37,349 nucleotides of DNA from positions 1 to 37,349 of the forward strand of contig UQYQ01000022.1 in NCBI GenBank assembly GCA_900545345.1, given 5' to 3'. The number at the start of each line of letters is the position of its first letter. Within the stretch, counting starts at the first letter, position 1. The notes under the pieces were generated by a model. The model did not search any database and was not told where the DNA came from. It worked only from the letters and a program-made list of their open reading frames with translations. The DNA is from an uncultured Ruminococcus sp. (GTDB lineage Bacteria; Bacillota; Clostridia; Oscillospirales; Ruminococcaceae). Positions 7,338-15,099 of this stretch are shown here, one piece after another. Made by a program: the position numbers and the translations under genes.

Positions 7338-8651
7338 ATGTGGGCATATGAAAGTGTATTCTATCAAATTTATCCTTTGGGTTTTTGTGATGCACCGTTT
7401 GAAAATGACGGTATACTTGCTCATAGAATACAAAAGGTAAAGGATTGGATACCTCATATAAAGAAATTAGGGGCAAACGCAATATATTTTTCACCGGTTT
7501 TTGAGTCGGACACTCATGGATACAATACCAGAGATTTTAGAGTTATTGATTGTCGTTTAGGTGATAACAATGATTTTAAAGAGATTTGCAAAGAACTTCA
7601 TAAGAATAACATAAAGATTGTATTAGACGGGGTTTTCAATCATGTGGGAAGAGGATTTTGGGCGTTTCAGGACGTCTTGAAAAACCGTGAGAATTCGCCG
7701 TACAGATATTGGTTCAATATAGACTTCGGCGGTAATTCAAGCTATAATGACGGTCTTTGGTATGAAGGCTGGGAGGGCCATTATGATCTTGTGAAGCTGA
7801 ATCTTAGAAATGAAGAGGTTATAAATCACATCTTTGAATGTATTAAAGGCTGGATTAATGAATTTGATATTGACGGACTTCGTCTTGATGTAGCTTATTC
7901 TCTTGACAGAGATTTCATAAGAAGACTAAGACAGTTCTGTGACGGACAAAAATCTGAATTCGTTTTGATAGGTGAACTTCTTCATGGTAACTATGCTGAG
8001 TTTGTGAATAATGAAATGCTTCATAGTGCAACAAATTATCAGTGCTATAAGGGTTTGTATTCAAGCTTTAATTCAATGAATATGTTTGAAATTTGTCACA
8101 GTCTTAAAAACCAGTTCGGTTCAGAGAATTGGTGTCAGTATAGAGGAATGCATCTTTTGTCATTCGTTGATAACCATGATGTGTCAAGGGTAGCTTCTAT
8201 TTTGTCAAATGAAAATCATCTACCTTTGATTTATGCAATGGCATTTGGTATGCCCGGCATACCGTGTGTTTATTATGGAAGTGAGTGGGGAACTAAAGCT
8301 GATAAGAGTCAGGGTGACCCTGCATTGAGAACTTCATTTGAAAATCCCCAATGGAATGATTTGACTGAATTCATTTCACGATGTGCTGAAATACATAAAA
8401 ACAGCAAAGCACTTTGTTTCGGCGATTATAATCAAGTCGTTTTAACGAATAAACAATGTATTTTCCAAAGACAGTTTGAAGATGAACGCATTCTTGTTGC
8501 AGTTAATGCTGACAGCGAAAGTTTCACAGCATATTTCGATGCAGGATGCGGTCAGGCAGAAAATTTGTTAAACGGTGAGATTTTTGACTTTGGCGGAGGA
8601 GCAGAACTTGCACCTTATTCAGCTTATATTTTAAAGATGGAGCAGGGGTGA
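7338..8651 (+). CDS. Alpha-amylase family glycoside hydrolase (GH13)
   Basis: A 437-residue cytosolic enzyme (no signal peptide) that should hydrolyse or rearrange alpha-1,4/1,6 glucosidic bonds of malto-oligosaccharides. GH13 regions are clear: GVFNHVG, the nucleophile D184 in DGLRLDVA, the acid/base E213 in LIGELLHG, and D278 in FVDNHDVSR. The (beta/alpha)8 barrel takes up most of the length and a short C-terminal beta domain follows (about 365-435). The closest general class is cyclomaltodextrinase or intracellular maltogenic amylase; exact specificity cannot be read from sequence. AGGAG lies 10 bases upstream of ATG. The stop codon lies at the centre of a short palindrome belonging to a dispersed repeat. 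Confidence 0.9.
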   Translation: MWAYESVFYQIYPLGFCDAPFENDGILAHRIQKVKDWIPHIKKLGANAIYFSPVFESDTHGYNTRDFRVIDCRLGDNNDFKEICKELHKNNIKIVLDGVFNHVGRGFWAFQDVLKNRENSPYRYWFNIDFGGNSSYNDGLWYEGWEGHYDLVKLNLRNEEVINHIFECIKGWINEFDIDGLRLDVAYSLDRDFIRRLRQFCDGQKSEFVLIGELLHGNYAEFVNNEMLHSATNYQCYKGLYSSFNSMNMFEICHSLKNQFGSENWCQYRGMHLLSFVDNHDVSRVASILSNENHLPLIYAMAFGMPGIPCVYYGSEWGTKADKSQGDPALRTSFENPQWNDLTEFISRCAEIHKNSKALCFGDYNQVVLTNKQCIFQRQFEDERILVAVNADSESFTAYFDAGCGQAENLLNGEIFDFGGGAELAPYSAYILKMEQG

Positions 8652-8722
8652 CCCCTGCACACTCTCTGCCTTTGGTGAGTTTGATAATGTTAAAACTTAC
8701 GCAACGGCAGGTCGTACAATGT
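8642..8722 (+). repeat. Dispersed GC-rich repeat, copy B
   Basis: It begins with a 7-bp palindrome GCAGGGG-TGA-CCCCTGC (8642-8658) whose centre is the GH13 stop codon. It continues with CTCTGCCTTTGGTGAG and ends near GTACAATG. The same order of blocks occurs at 36363-36440 (copy A) and in short form at 36526-36560 (copy C), with scattered differences. Confidence 0.6.
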
Positions 8723-8733
8723 GAATAGCGATA

Positions 8734-8774
8734 AAAGAACCTCCCACGCAGATTATCTGTATGGGAGGTTCTTT
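8734..8774. terminator. Bidirectional terminator between GH13 and binding-protein genes
   Basis: A perfect 13-bp stem (arm AAAGAACCTCCCA, 8734-8746 with 8762-8774). The loop contains a second small stem CAGAT/ATCTG. T-rich DNA follows on the plus side (GTTGTTTGTTTTT). Confidence 0.8.
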
Positions 8775-8831
8775 GCAGTTGTTTGTTTTTCTGTAATATG
8801 CAATAAGTGAATTATTAGGTTTTATAATATT

Positions 8832-10250
8832 TTATTTATCTTTGCTCAAAAAATCTTCTAAGTTTTTGTTGAATTCTTTTAATTCACTGTCTATAGTTGT
8901 CGTGTATTTTTCACGAACTTGTGTCCAGGTTATCTGTGTTCCGGAATCATCAAATTTTCTTACTGAAGAGTATAAATAAGGTATAATAGCCTCTTTAGTA
9001 ATGTTATTGGCTGCATCATCATCTGAAAGAAGTGTTGAAATCCCGTATCCAGGGTCTATTACTCTTACAAATTCACTTGAAACAGGGTCTTCGTAAGTTG
9101 CCTTGTAAGCTTCCGGTGTCCAGTTAGGATTATCCTGGAAGAATTTCTTTTTAGAAATCTCTTTATATTCGTCAGCTGTTGAAGCAAGCTTTGAACATTC
9201 ATACCAGCATTTAACAGCTTCTTTCTTTGTTGAGCCTTTAACCCACATATAAGCGTTTATGTCAAGTGTTGTGTATTTTGTATCTGTGTTAGGGTCTCTT
9301 GGCATTGGAACAGTACCCCATCTTGTGCCGTCCTTAGGGCTGTGTGTTCCTGTTGTTGCCCAAGGGCCCATTGCATAGAATAGTATGTTGCTTTTAAAGG
9401 CACTGTCAGCGTCACCATACCACGAAGCTTCATCAAGACCTTCTTTTGTCAGTGTGTATAAAAACTTTGCGGCACGCTCAAGATCAGGGTTCTTAATATT
9501 ATTAACAAACTTGCCTGTTTTAGGGTCTTTCGAAACAATTGTCTGACCGGTTGATTGGAAGATAAATGAGTGATACCAGCCGTTTATTCCGTATCTTACT
9601 TCATCACCCTGAGCTTTTTCTTTATACTGCTTCATAACATCATAAAATGCATTCCAGTCCCAGTTCCCGTCTAAATATGTTTGATAAGGGTCATCAAGTC
9701 CTTCTCTTTCAATAACATCAACGTCATAAGTTAAAATAGATAGAGTGCCGAATGCTATCGGAGCAACATAGTGCTTTCCGTTCAGTTCAAATTGGTCAGC
9801 AGTGTCTTTTACATCCGACCAAAGCGGTGAATCGAAGTCAACAACACTGTCAACAGGCTGAAATCTTTCTTTAACAACGCCTGCCGGGAAAGTCATTTTC
9901 TGTTCATATGCAAATAAGTCAGGCGGGGTGTTAGCTAAAATAAGTTCTGAAAGCTTATCATATTTTTTAGCGGCACCTCCGCAGTTTATATAATTGATTT
10001 TTCCGCCCTTGTCCTCAAAAAGCGAAACATTTGTATATTTTTCTTTGCTCCCTGCTGATGGGTTAAGATCATAGTATGAACACCAGTCCAGTGTTTTTTC
10101 TGCATCATCAGGAATTGCTTCTATCTGGTCAGCTGTAGGAACTTTAATAGCTTCTTTATATTCTGAGTTTGAATTATTGTTACATCCCACAATGGTTAAA
10201 GACATTCCCGCAGCTAACAGTGCAGCAGAAATGCGTTTTATTTTTTTCAT
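8832..10250 (-). CDS. Extracellular sugar-type solute-binding lipoprotein (ABC family 1), paralog 1
   Basis: A 472-residue lipoprotein with lipobox VGC, Cys23. The mature protein has the length and style of family 1 carbohydrate-binding proteins of ABC importers: aromatic-rich (GNWDWNAFYDVMKQY, GINGWYHSFIF), periplasmic-binding fold type II, acting on the outer membrane face. The ligand is unknown. It is clearly homologous over its full length to the next gene (10382-11821): both share LNPSA.SKEK, FDSP/AMWSDMK, NGEWDWN and the C-terminal TWTQVREKY. No permease or ATPase gene is in the window, so it is an orphan component. It has its own promoter. The SD is AGGAAG about 9 bases before ATG. Confidence 0.85.
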   Translation of the reverse strand: MKKIKRISAALLAAGMSLTIVGCNNNSNSEYKEAIKVPTADQIEAIPDDAEKTLDWCSYYDLNPSAGSKEKYTNVSLFEDKGGKINYINCGGAAKKYDKLSELILANTPPDLFAYEQKMTFPAGVVKERFQPVDSVVDFDSPLWSDVKDTADQFELNGKHYVAPIAFGTLSILTYDVDVIEREGLDDPYQTYLDGNWDWNAFYDVMKQYKEKAQGDEVRYGINGWYHSFIFQSTGQTIVSKDPKTGKFVNNIKNPDLERAAKFLYTLTKEGLDEASWYGDADSAFKSNILFYAMGPWATTGTHSPKDGTRWGTVPMPRDPNTDTKYTTLDINAYMWVKGSTKKEAVKCWYECSKLASTADEYKEISKKKFFQDNPNWTPEAYKATYEDPVSSEFVRVIDPGYGISTLLSDDDAANNITKEAIIPYLYSSVRKFDDSGTQITWTQVREKYTTTIDSELKEFNKNLEDFLSKDK

Positions 10251-10284
10251 ATTAATCTTCCTTTCTTTACTGAATTATAAGTTA

Positions 10285-10313
10285 AAGATAACATATTTTC
10301 AATATTTTGTCAA
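10285..10313 (-). promoter_or_regulatory. Promoter of binding-protein gene paralog 1
   Basis: On the minus strand: TTGACA (10308-10313), 17 bases, TATCTT (10285-10290). It lies downstream of the terminator of paralog 2, so the two genes are separate units. Confidence 0.65.
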
Positions 10314-10334
10314 TTTATTTCATTGGTTTTAAAC

Positions 10335-10369
10335 AAAATAAAAGCCGAGAGTGATTATCCCTCTCGGCT
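10335..10369 (-). terminator. Terminator after binding-protein gene paralog 2
   Basis: A perfect 9-bp stem AGCCGAGAG/CTCTCGGCT (10343-10351 with 10361-10369), followed on the minus strand by TTTATTTTG. Confidence 0.85.
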
Positions 10370-10381
10370 GATTTTCAGAAA

Positions 10382-11821
10382 CTATTTCTTTGCTTCTGCT
10401 AAGAATTTCTTATATTCTTCGTTAAACTTCTTTAACTCACTGTCAATAGTTGCATTATACTTTTCACGAACCTGTGTCCATGTATATTGTGCACCTGATG
10501 AATAGTCAGATAAAGTTGTTGCCATATACATATATTGATTGATAGCTTTCTTTTCATCATTCTTAGCTTTAGAGTCATCTGAAAGCTCGCTTGAAATACC
10601 TGTACCTGGGTCAACAATCATAGTGAACTTGTCTGAGAACACTTCTTCACAAGCCATCTGATACATTTCATCTGTCCAGTTTGGGCTGTTTTCAAAGAAT
10701 TTCTTTTTGTTAGCTTCCTTGTACTCATCGCTGGTATTAGCAATCTTGCAGCACTCAAGCCAGCACTTCATAGCATCCTTCTTGGTAGAACCTGCAATCC
10801 ACAATGTATTAGTCGGAACAGTAATATCGAGTGATCTGTAGTATGCATCAGAGTTAGGATCCTTTGGAATAGGAACGCACATCCACTCGTCACCGGCAGC
10901 AGGACCGTTATTTGTTGAAGCAGCCCATCTTCCCATTGAATAGAACAGAACATTCTGTTCAAATGCTGATTTAGCTCCGCCGATCCAATCGTGGTTGATT
11001 AGGCCGTTCTTTTCTAAATTGTAAAGATAGTTAGCAGCTCTTTCAAGATTAGCATCTTTTGAGTTGTTTACAAATTCGTTTTTCTTTTGGTCGTACTTAA
11101 TGATAGTTGTACCTGTTGTTGCGAATAATGGCTCAGGGAACCATCCGTTAACACCATATCTTTTCTCATCGCCGGTTGCCTTTGAAACATATTCAGACAT
11201 AATTTCTTCAGCAGAATTCCAATCCCATTCACCGTTTTGATATAGCTCATATGGGTCAGAAAGACCTTCGTTTTGAATTACCTTTTTGTCATAGAACATA
11301 AGTGATACTGTATCACCGTATGATGAAGGTGCAATATAATGTTTGCCTGCTATTGCATATTGATCTGCGACAGCTTTCATGTCAGACCACATTGCTGAGT
11401 CAAAGTCAACAATATCATCAATTGGCTGGAAAATACCCTTTACAATGTTGCAAGGATATACCATTAACTGACCGTATGAAACCATATCAGGCGGTGTATT
11501 AGCCAAGATAAGTGATGAAAGCTTTGTATTGAGCTCGAAAGAGGTAGTTCTTATGTAATCAACTTTACCCCCCTTGTCGTTAAATAATGTCATTTCTACA
11601 CTTTTTTCTTTTGAAGTAGCGCTAGGATTCAAATCACTGACGCCAAGATATTGAAGTGTGTTGTCTGCACCTTCCGGAATTGCAGCAATGTCATCTGTTG
11701 AAGCAACTTTGACTTTGTCTTCATAAGACTCATCCTTATCAGAAGAACTTGGACATCCTGTCATTACAGCAGCAGTTGACAGTGCTAATAATGCAGCAAG
11801 AAGTCTTTTTGATAACTTCAT
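10382..11821 (-). CDS. Extracellular sugar-type solute-binding lipoprotein (ABC family 1), paralog 2
   Basis: A 479-residue lipoprotein with lipobox TGC, Cys23, followed by a Ser/Asp/Lys linker (PSSSDKDESYEDK). It is a full-length homolog of the neighbour at 8832-10250 and probably arose by tandem duplication; similarity is high at conserved blocks (NGEWDWN, YGVNGWFPE versus YGINGWYHS, TWTQVREKY) and low between them, so the duplication is old. It should capture a carbohydrate outside the cell for an ABC importer whose membrane and ATPase parts are not nearby. AGGAGG lies close upstream of ATG. It has its own promoter, a palindrome in the 5' leader and its own terminator, suggesting separate control from its paralog. 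Confidence 0.86.
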   Translation of the reverse strand: MKLSKRLLAALLALSTAAVMTGCPSSSDKDESYEDKVKVASTDDIAAIPEGADNTLQYLGVSDLNPSATSKEKSVEMTLFNDKGGKVDYIRTTSFELNTKLSSLILANTPPDMVSYGQLMVYPCNIVKGIFQPIDDIVDFDSAMWSDMKAVADQYAIAGKHYIAPSSYGDTVSLMFYDKKVIQNEGLSDPYELYQNGEWDWNSAEEIMSEYVSKATGDEKRYGVNGWFPEPLFATTGTTIIKYDQKKNEFVNNSKDANLERAANYLYNLEKNGLINHDWIGGAKSAFEQNVLFYSMGRWAASTNNGPAAGDEWMCVPIPKDPNSDAYYRSLDITVPTNTLWIAGSTKKDAMKCWLECCKIANTSDEYKEANKKKFFENSPNWTDEMYQMACEEVFSDKFTMIVDPGTGISSELSDDSKAKNDEKKAINQYMYMATTLSDYSSGAQYTWTQVREKYNATIDSELKKFNEEYKKFLAEAKK

Positions 11822-11847
11822 AAAATAACCTCCTAAAAAATATTTGT

Positions 11848-11899
11848 TGTGATTATCACAGCATATGTTAAATATATCACAAAAACTTCAAAGTGTCAA
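11848..11899 (-). promoter_or_regulatory. Promoter and operator-like palindrome of binding-protein gene paralog 2
   Basis: On the minus strand: TTGACA (11894-11899), 17 bases, TATATT (11871-11876). Just downstream, at about +4 to +16, is the perfect palindrome TGTGAT-T-ATCACA (11848-11860), a good position for a repressor. The rest of the 291-base gap up to csoR (11900-12040) shows nothing I can assign. Confidence 0.6.
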
Positions 11900-12040
11900 T
11901 AAATTTTTTGCTCACAATTACTAAAAGAAATGTCAAAAAGCTTCCAATACTTTGTTTTTGTCATATTGAACAAACTTACACAATCGTGTTAGTTTAAATT
12001 GACTAAAAATTGTTTATCAACAGTTGTTAAAAATTTGGTC

Positions 12041-12092
12041 TTGACATATACCCCTGTGGGGTATATAATAAATATACTCTACAAGGGTATAT
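12041..12092 (+). promoter_or_regulatory. csoR-copA promoter with two CsoR-type operators
   Basis: TTGACA (12041-12046), 17-base spacer, TATAAT (12064-12069). The spacer is almost entirely the palindrome ATACCCC-TGT-GGGGTAT (12048-12064), which matches the known copper-responsive CsoR box. A second palindrome, ATATACTCT-ACA-AGGGTATAT (12072-12092, one mismatch between arms), lies just downstream, centred 26 bases from the first. Confidence 0.9.
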
Positions 12093-12112
12093 GTTAGAAA
12101 GAAAGTGTTATA

Positions 12113-12421
12113 ATGAGTAATAATAAAGTATGTGGCTGCAGTGGAAAAACGACTGACCGCTCAGAAATTGAATGTAAAAAATTAATCTATCGTTTGAATC
12201 GGATTGAGGGACAGATTCGAGGAATTAGAAGGATGGTAGAAAACAATGCTTATTGTACAGATATTTTGATGCAGTCGGCTGCTGTCAATGCTGCTGTTAA
12301 TTCGTTCAATAAGGATTTGATATCCAGTCATATAAAGGGTTGTGTTTTAAGAGATATAAGAGAAGGTAAAGATGAAGTTATCGATGAACTTGTTATTACT
12401 TTGCAAAAGTTAATGAAATAA
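12113..12421 (+). CDS. csoR: Copper-sensing transcriptional repressor CsoR
   Basis: A 102-residue all-helical DUF156 repressor. Without copper it binds the operator in its own promoter; Cu(I) binding releases it. The copper ligand set Cys-His-Cys is visible in YCTDIL (Cys48), SSHIKGC (His and Cys four residues apart) with QSAAVNAA between them, which separates CsoR from FrmR and RcnR types. The N-terminus has an extra Cys pair (VCGCSG) not found in all members. The start at 12113 has only a weak, purine-rich ribosome site. It is 30 bases upstream of copA and surely in the same operon. Confidence 0.93.
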   Translation: MSNNKVCGCSGKTTDRSEIECKKLIYRLNRIEGQIRGIRRMVENNAYCTDILMQSAAVNAAVNSFNKDLISSHIKGCVLRDIREGKDEVIDELVITLQKLMK

Positions 12422-12451
12422 TAATTATAATATATAAGGTGGGTAAAGGTA

Positions 12452-14974
12452 ATGAAAAATAAGTTTGCTGTTTCGGGCATGACTTGTTCAGCATGTTCGG
12501 CAAGAGTTGAAAAGGCAGTGTCAAAATTAGATGGAACCAAAAATGTTTCGGTCAATCTTTTGACAAATTCAATGACGGTTGAATATGATGAAAGTATAAA
12601 CACCGATGATATTATATCTGCTGTTAAAGAATCGGGATACGGTGCAAATCTTTATGAAACGAAGAAGCAAAGCACAACGGGTGTAAAAAGCAATTCAGAA
12701 AAAATTATGTTTAAAAGACTTGTTTCTTCTGTATGTCTTTTGATACCTCTTATGTATATTTCAATGGGGCATATGATGGGACTTCCTATACCCGGCATTT
12801 TTGCGGGACATGAAAACGCACTTAATTTCGCATTAATTCAGCTTGTGTTTTGTATTCCGATAATGATAATAAACTATAAATATTTCACAGTTGGTTTTAA
12901 AAACCTGTTTAAGGGTTCGCCGAACATGGATAGCTTAATCGCTATAGGCTCGTCTTCGGCTTTTTTGTATGGAGCTTATGCAATTATTCGTATAGCAATA
13001 GGATTGCGCAGCGGCGATATTGAAACTGTTTCAAGATTTCATATGGATTTGTATTTTGAATCTGCTGCTACAATTTTAACTCTTATAACTGTCGGAAAGT
13101 TTTTAGAATCCAGGTCTAAATCAAAGACGAGTGAGGCAATAGACAGACTTTTAAATCTTTCGCCGGAAACTGCTACGGTGTTGAGGAACGGACAAGAAAA
13201 GGAAATCCCTGTTGAAGAAATTGCGCTGGGCGATATAGTTTTGGCCAAAGCGGGTGAAAGAATTGCCGTTGACGGTGAAATAACAGAGGGCGAAGCAAAT
13301 CTTGACCAGTCCGCTATAACGGGTGAGAGTGTACCTGTTGCAAAAACTGTAGGTGAAAGTGTTATTTCAGCAACTATGCTGAGCAAAGGATATATTAAGT
13401 ATAAAGCTACAAGAGTCGGTGAGAATACAACGCTTTCTCAGATTATAAAGCTTGTAGAAGAGGCTTCATCTTCAAAGGCTCCTATTGCCAAGATAGCAGA
13501 TAAGGTTTCGGGAATATTCGTTCCTATTGTAATAGGAATAGCAGTTGTTTCATTAATCGCATGGCTTATCAGCGGAGCAAGCTTTGAGTTTGCAATCAGT
13601 ATAGCTATTTCCGTTTTGGTTGTGTCCTGTCCGTGTGCGTTGGGACTTGCAACACCTGTTGCGATAATGGTCGGAACGGGAAAGTCAGCACAAAACGGTA
13701 TTCTTATAAAGTCCGGTGAGGCTTTGGAAACGCTTCGGAATATAACTGATGTTGTTCTTGACAAGACAGGAACTTTAACGGCGGGAAAGCCCGGGGTGAC
13801 TGATGTTATCACATATGGTGCAGACAGTAAAAAAATTGTTCAGATAGCGGGAAGCATCGAAAAAATGAGCGAGCATCCTTTGGCTGACGCTGTTGTAAGA
13901 GAATGTGAAAGGCTTTCTCTTTCTTGCTTAAATGTTAAAAACTTTAGAGCTGAATTCGGAAAGGGAGTTTTCGGAGAAGCCGAAGGAAAAGGATATTATA
14001 TAGGAAATCTGACTTATATAAGTGAAAACGATATTAATTTTGAAAATATAAAAAATGATGTTGAAAGATTGTCTTCAGAGGGCAAAACTCCGTTAATTAT
14101 TGCGGATGAATACCAAGCCATCGGTATTATAGCTGTTGCCGACAAGATAAAGCCGACAAGCTTCTCAGCAGTTAAGCTTCTTAAAAAGAGCGGTATTAAA
14201 GTTACAATGCTGACGGGTGATAATAAAAATACTGCTGAAGCTGTAAGGAGCGAACTTGGAATTGATGATGTAATTTCTAATGTGCTTCCGAATGAAAAGG
14301 AGGGAGTTGTTGCCTCACTTCAGGAAAACGGCAGAAGGGTTGCTATGGTCGGTGACGGAATAAACGACGCACCGGCTCTTGCAAGGGCTGATGTTGGAAT
14401 AGCAATAGGAGCAGGCGTTGATATTGCAATTGAGAGTGCTGATGTCGTTCTTATGAAAAATGATGTGCTTGATGTTTGCACTGCAATTGATTTGAGCAAG
14501 GCGGTTATTAAAAACATAAAAGAAAACCTGTTTTGGGCATTCTTTTATAACACAGTCGGTATACCAATTGCAGCAGGAGTTTTTTATCACGCATTCGGTT
14601 TAAAGCTTTCGCCTATGTTTGCGGCGGCGGCAATGAGCCTGAGCAGTGTATGTGTGGTGATGAATGCTTTAAGGCTTAGGTTTTTCAAGCCCAGACACTT
14701 AAATAATAAAAATACTAATGAAAATATATTTACAAAAGAGGAGGAAGAAAAAATGTTCGGAAAAGTAAAATGTGACAAGACGCTGAAAGTTGAAGGTATG
14801 AGCTGTTCTCATTGTTCAGGAGCTGTTGAAGCAGCACTGAATTCAATTGACGGTGTTAATGCTCAGGTGAACTTAAAAAAAGGACTTGCTTATATCACAT
14901 TGTCAAATGATGTTGATACAGATATTCTTATTAAAGCAGTTGAAGACGCAGGTTACAAAGCAAGTGAAATGTAA
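12452..14974 (+). CDS. copA: Cu(+)-exporting P1B-type ATPase with N- and C-terminal HMA domains
   Basis: An 840-residue membrane pump that uses ATP to export Cu(I). The first HMA domain (1-65) has MTCSAC (Cys12, Cys15). Then come membrane segments, the TGES actuator motif, the membrane copper motif CPC (393-395), the phosphorylation site D437 in DKTGTL, SEHPLAD and GDGINDAP (about 634). After the last membrane segments comes a polar linker rich in Asn, Lys and Glu (about 750-767). It is followed by a second complete HMA domain (768-840) with MSCSHC (Cys785, Cys788). A C-terminal HMA is unusual for CopA. A strong internal ribosome site precedes codon 768. AAGGTGGG lies upstream of the main ATG. 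Confidence 0.95.
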   Translation: MKNKFAVSGMTCSACSARVEKAVSKLDGTKNVSVNLLTNSMTVEYDESINTDDIISAVKESGYGANLYETKKQSTTGVKSNSEKIMFKRLVSSVCLLIPLMYISMGHMMGLPIPGIFAGHENALNFALIQLVFCIPIMIINYKYFTVGFKNLFKGSPNMDSLIAIGSSSAFLYGAYAIIRIAIGLRSGDIETVSRFHMDLYFESAATILTLITVGKFLESRSKSKTSEAIDRLLNLSPETATVLRNGQEKEIPVEEIALGDIVLAKAGERIAVDGEITEGEANLDQSAITGESVPVAKTVGESVISATMLSKGYIKYKATRVGENTTLSQIIKLVEEASSSKAPIAKIADKVSGIFVPIVIGIAVVSLIAWLISGASFEFAISIAISVLVVSCPCALGLATPVAIMVGTGKSAQNGILIKSGEALETLRNITDVVLDKTGTLTAGKPGVTDVITYGADSKKIVQIAGSIEKMSEHPLADAVVRECERLSLSCLNVKNFRAEFGKGVFGEAEGKGYYIGNLTYISENDINFENIKNDVERLSSEGKTPLIIADEYQAIGIIAVADKIKPTSFSAVKLLKKSGIKVTMLTGDNKNTAEAVRSELGIDDVISNVLPNEKEGVVASLQENGRRVAMVGDGINDAPALARADVGIAIGAGVDIAIESADVVLMKNDVLDVCTAIDLSKAVIKNIKENLFWAFFYNTVGIPIAAGVFYHAFGLKLSPMFAAAAMSLSSVCVVMNALRLRFFKPRHLNNKNTNENIFTKEEEEKMFGKVKCDKTLKVEGMSCSHCSGAVEAALNSIDGVNAQVNLKKGLAYITLSNDVDTDILIKAVEDAGYKASEM
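14740..14755 (+). promoter_or_regulatory. Internal ribosome binding site and ATG within copA
   Basis: GGAGG (14740-14744) lies 8 bases before an ATG (14753-14755) that is in frame with copA (codon 768). The ATG is exactly the first residue of the C-terminal HMA domain. The arrangement is as good as any true start in the window. Confidence 0.7.
14753..14974 (+). CDS. Candidate nested CopZ-like copper chaperone (internal start in copA)
   Basis: If translated from the internal ATG, the product is a 73-residue free HMA protein (MFGKVKCDKTLKVEGMSCSH to the copA stop), the normal size and fold of CopZ chaperones, with the copper-binding pair CSHC. CopZ proteins hand Cu(I) to CopA and often to CsoR. 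A separate copZ gene after copA is common in Firmicutes; here the same domain is fused in frame through a short polar linker, with its ribosome site retained. It could also simply be part of the pump. Production of the short form is an inference from the ribosome site. Confidence 0.5.
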   Translation: MFGKVKCDKTLKVEGMSCSHCSGAVEAALNSIDGVNAQVNLKKGLAYITLSNDVDTDILIKAVEDAGYKASEM

Positions 14975-14998
14975 GTGAAAAACTGAATAATTTTTCGG

Positions 14999-15035
14999 AG
15001 GACTTCTGCCGCAACGGCTGCAGAGGTCCTTATTT
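14999..15035 (+). terminator. Terminator of the csoR-copA operon
   Basis: An 11-bp stem with one G-U pair (arm AGGACTTCTGC 14999-15009 with 15020-15030) and a 10-base loop, followed by TATTT. The T-run is short, so strength is moderate. Confidence 0.65.
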
Positions 15036-15037
15036 GC

Positions 15038-15066
15038 TTGAAAAGAGTGTAGGTGTGTGTTATAAT
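15038..15066 (+). promoter_or_regulatory. Promoter of the serine hydrolase gene
   Basis: TTGAAA (15038-15043), 17-base spacer, TATAAT (15061-15066), about 34 bases before the start codon and directly after the copA terminator. Confidence 0.75.
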
Positions 15067-15099
15067 GAGCATAATTAAAATGATTGCGGCGGTGTTAAA

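Noticed and set aside
13438..13812. 124-codon open frame on the minus strand
   Set aside because: It is antisense to the conserved CPC/DKTGT region of copA and has no family resemblance.
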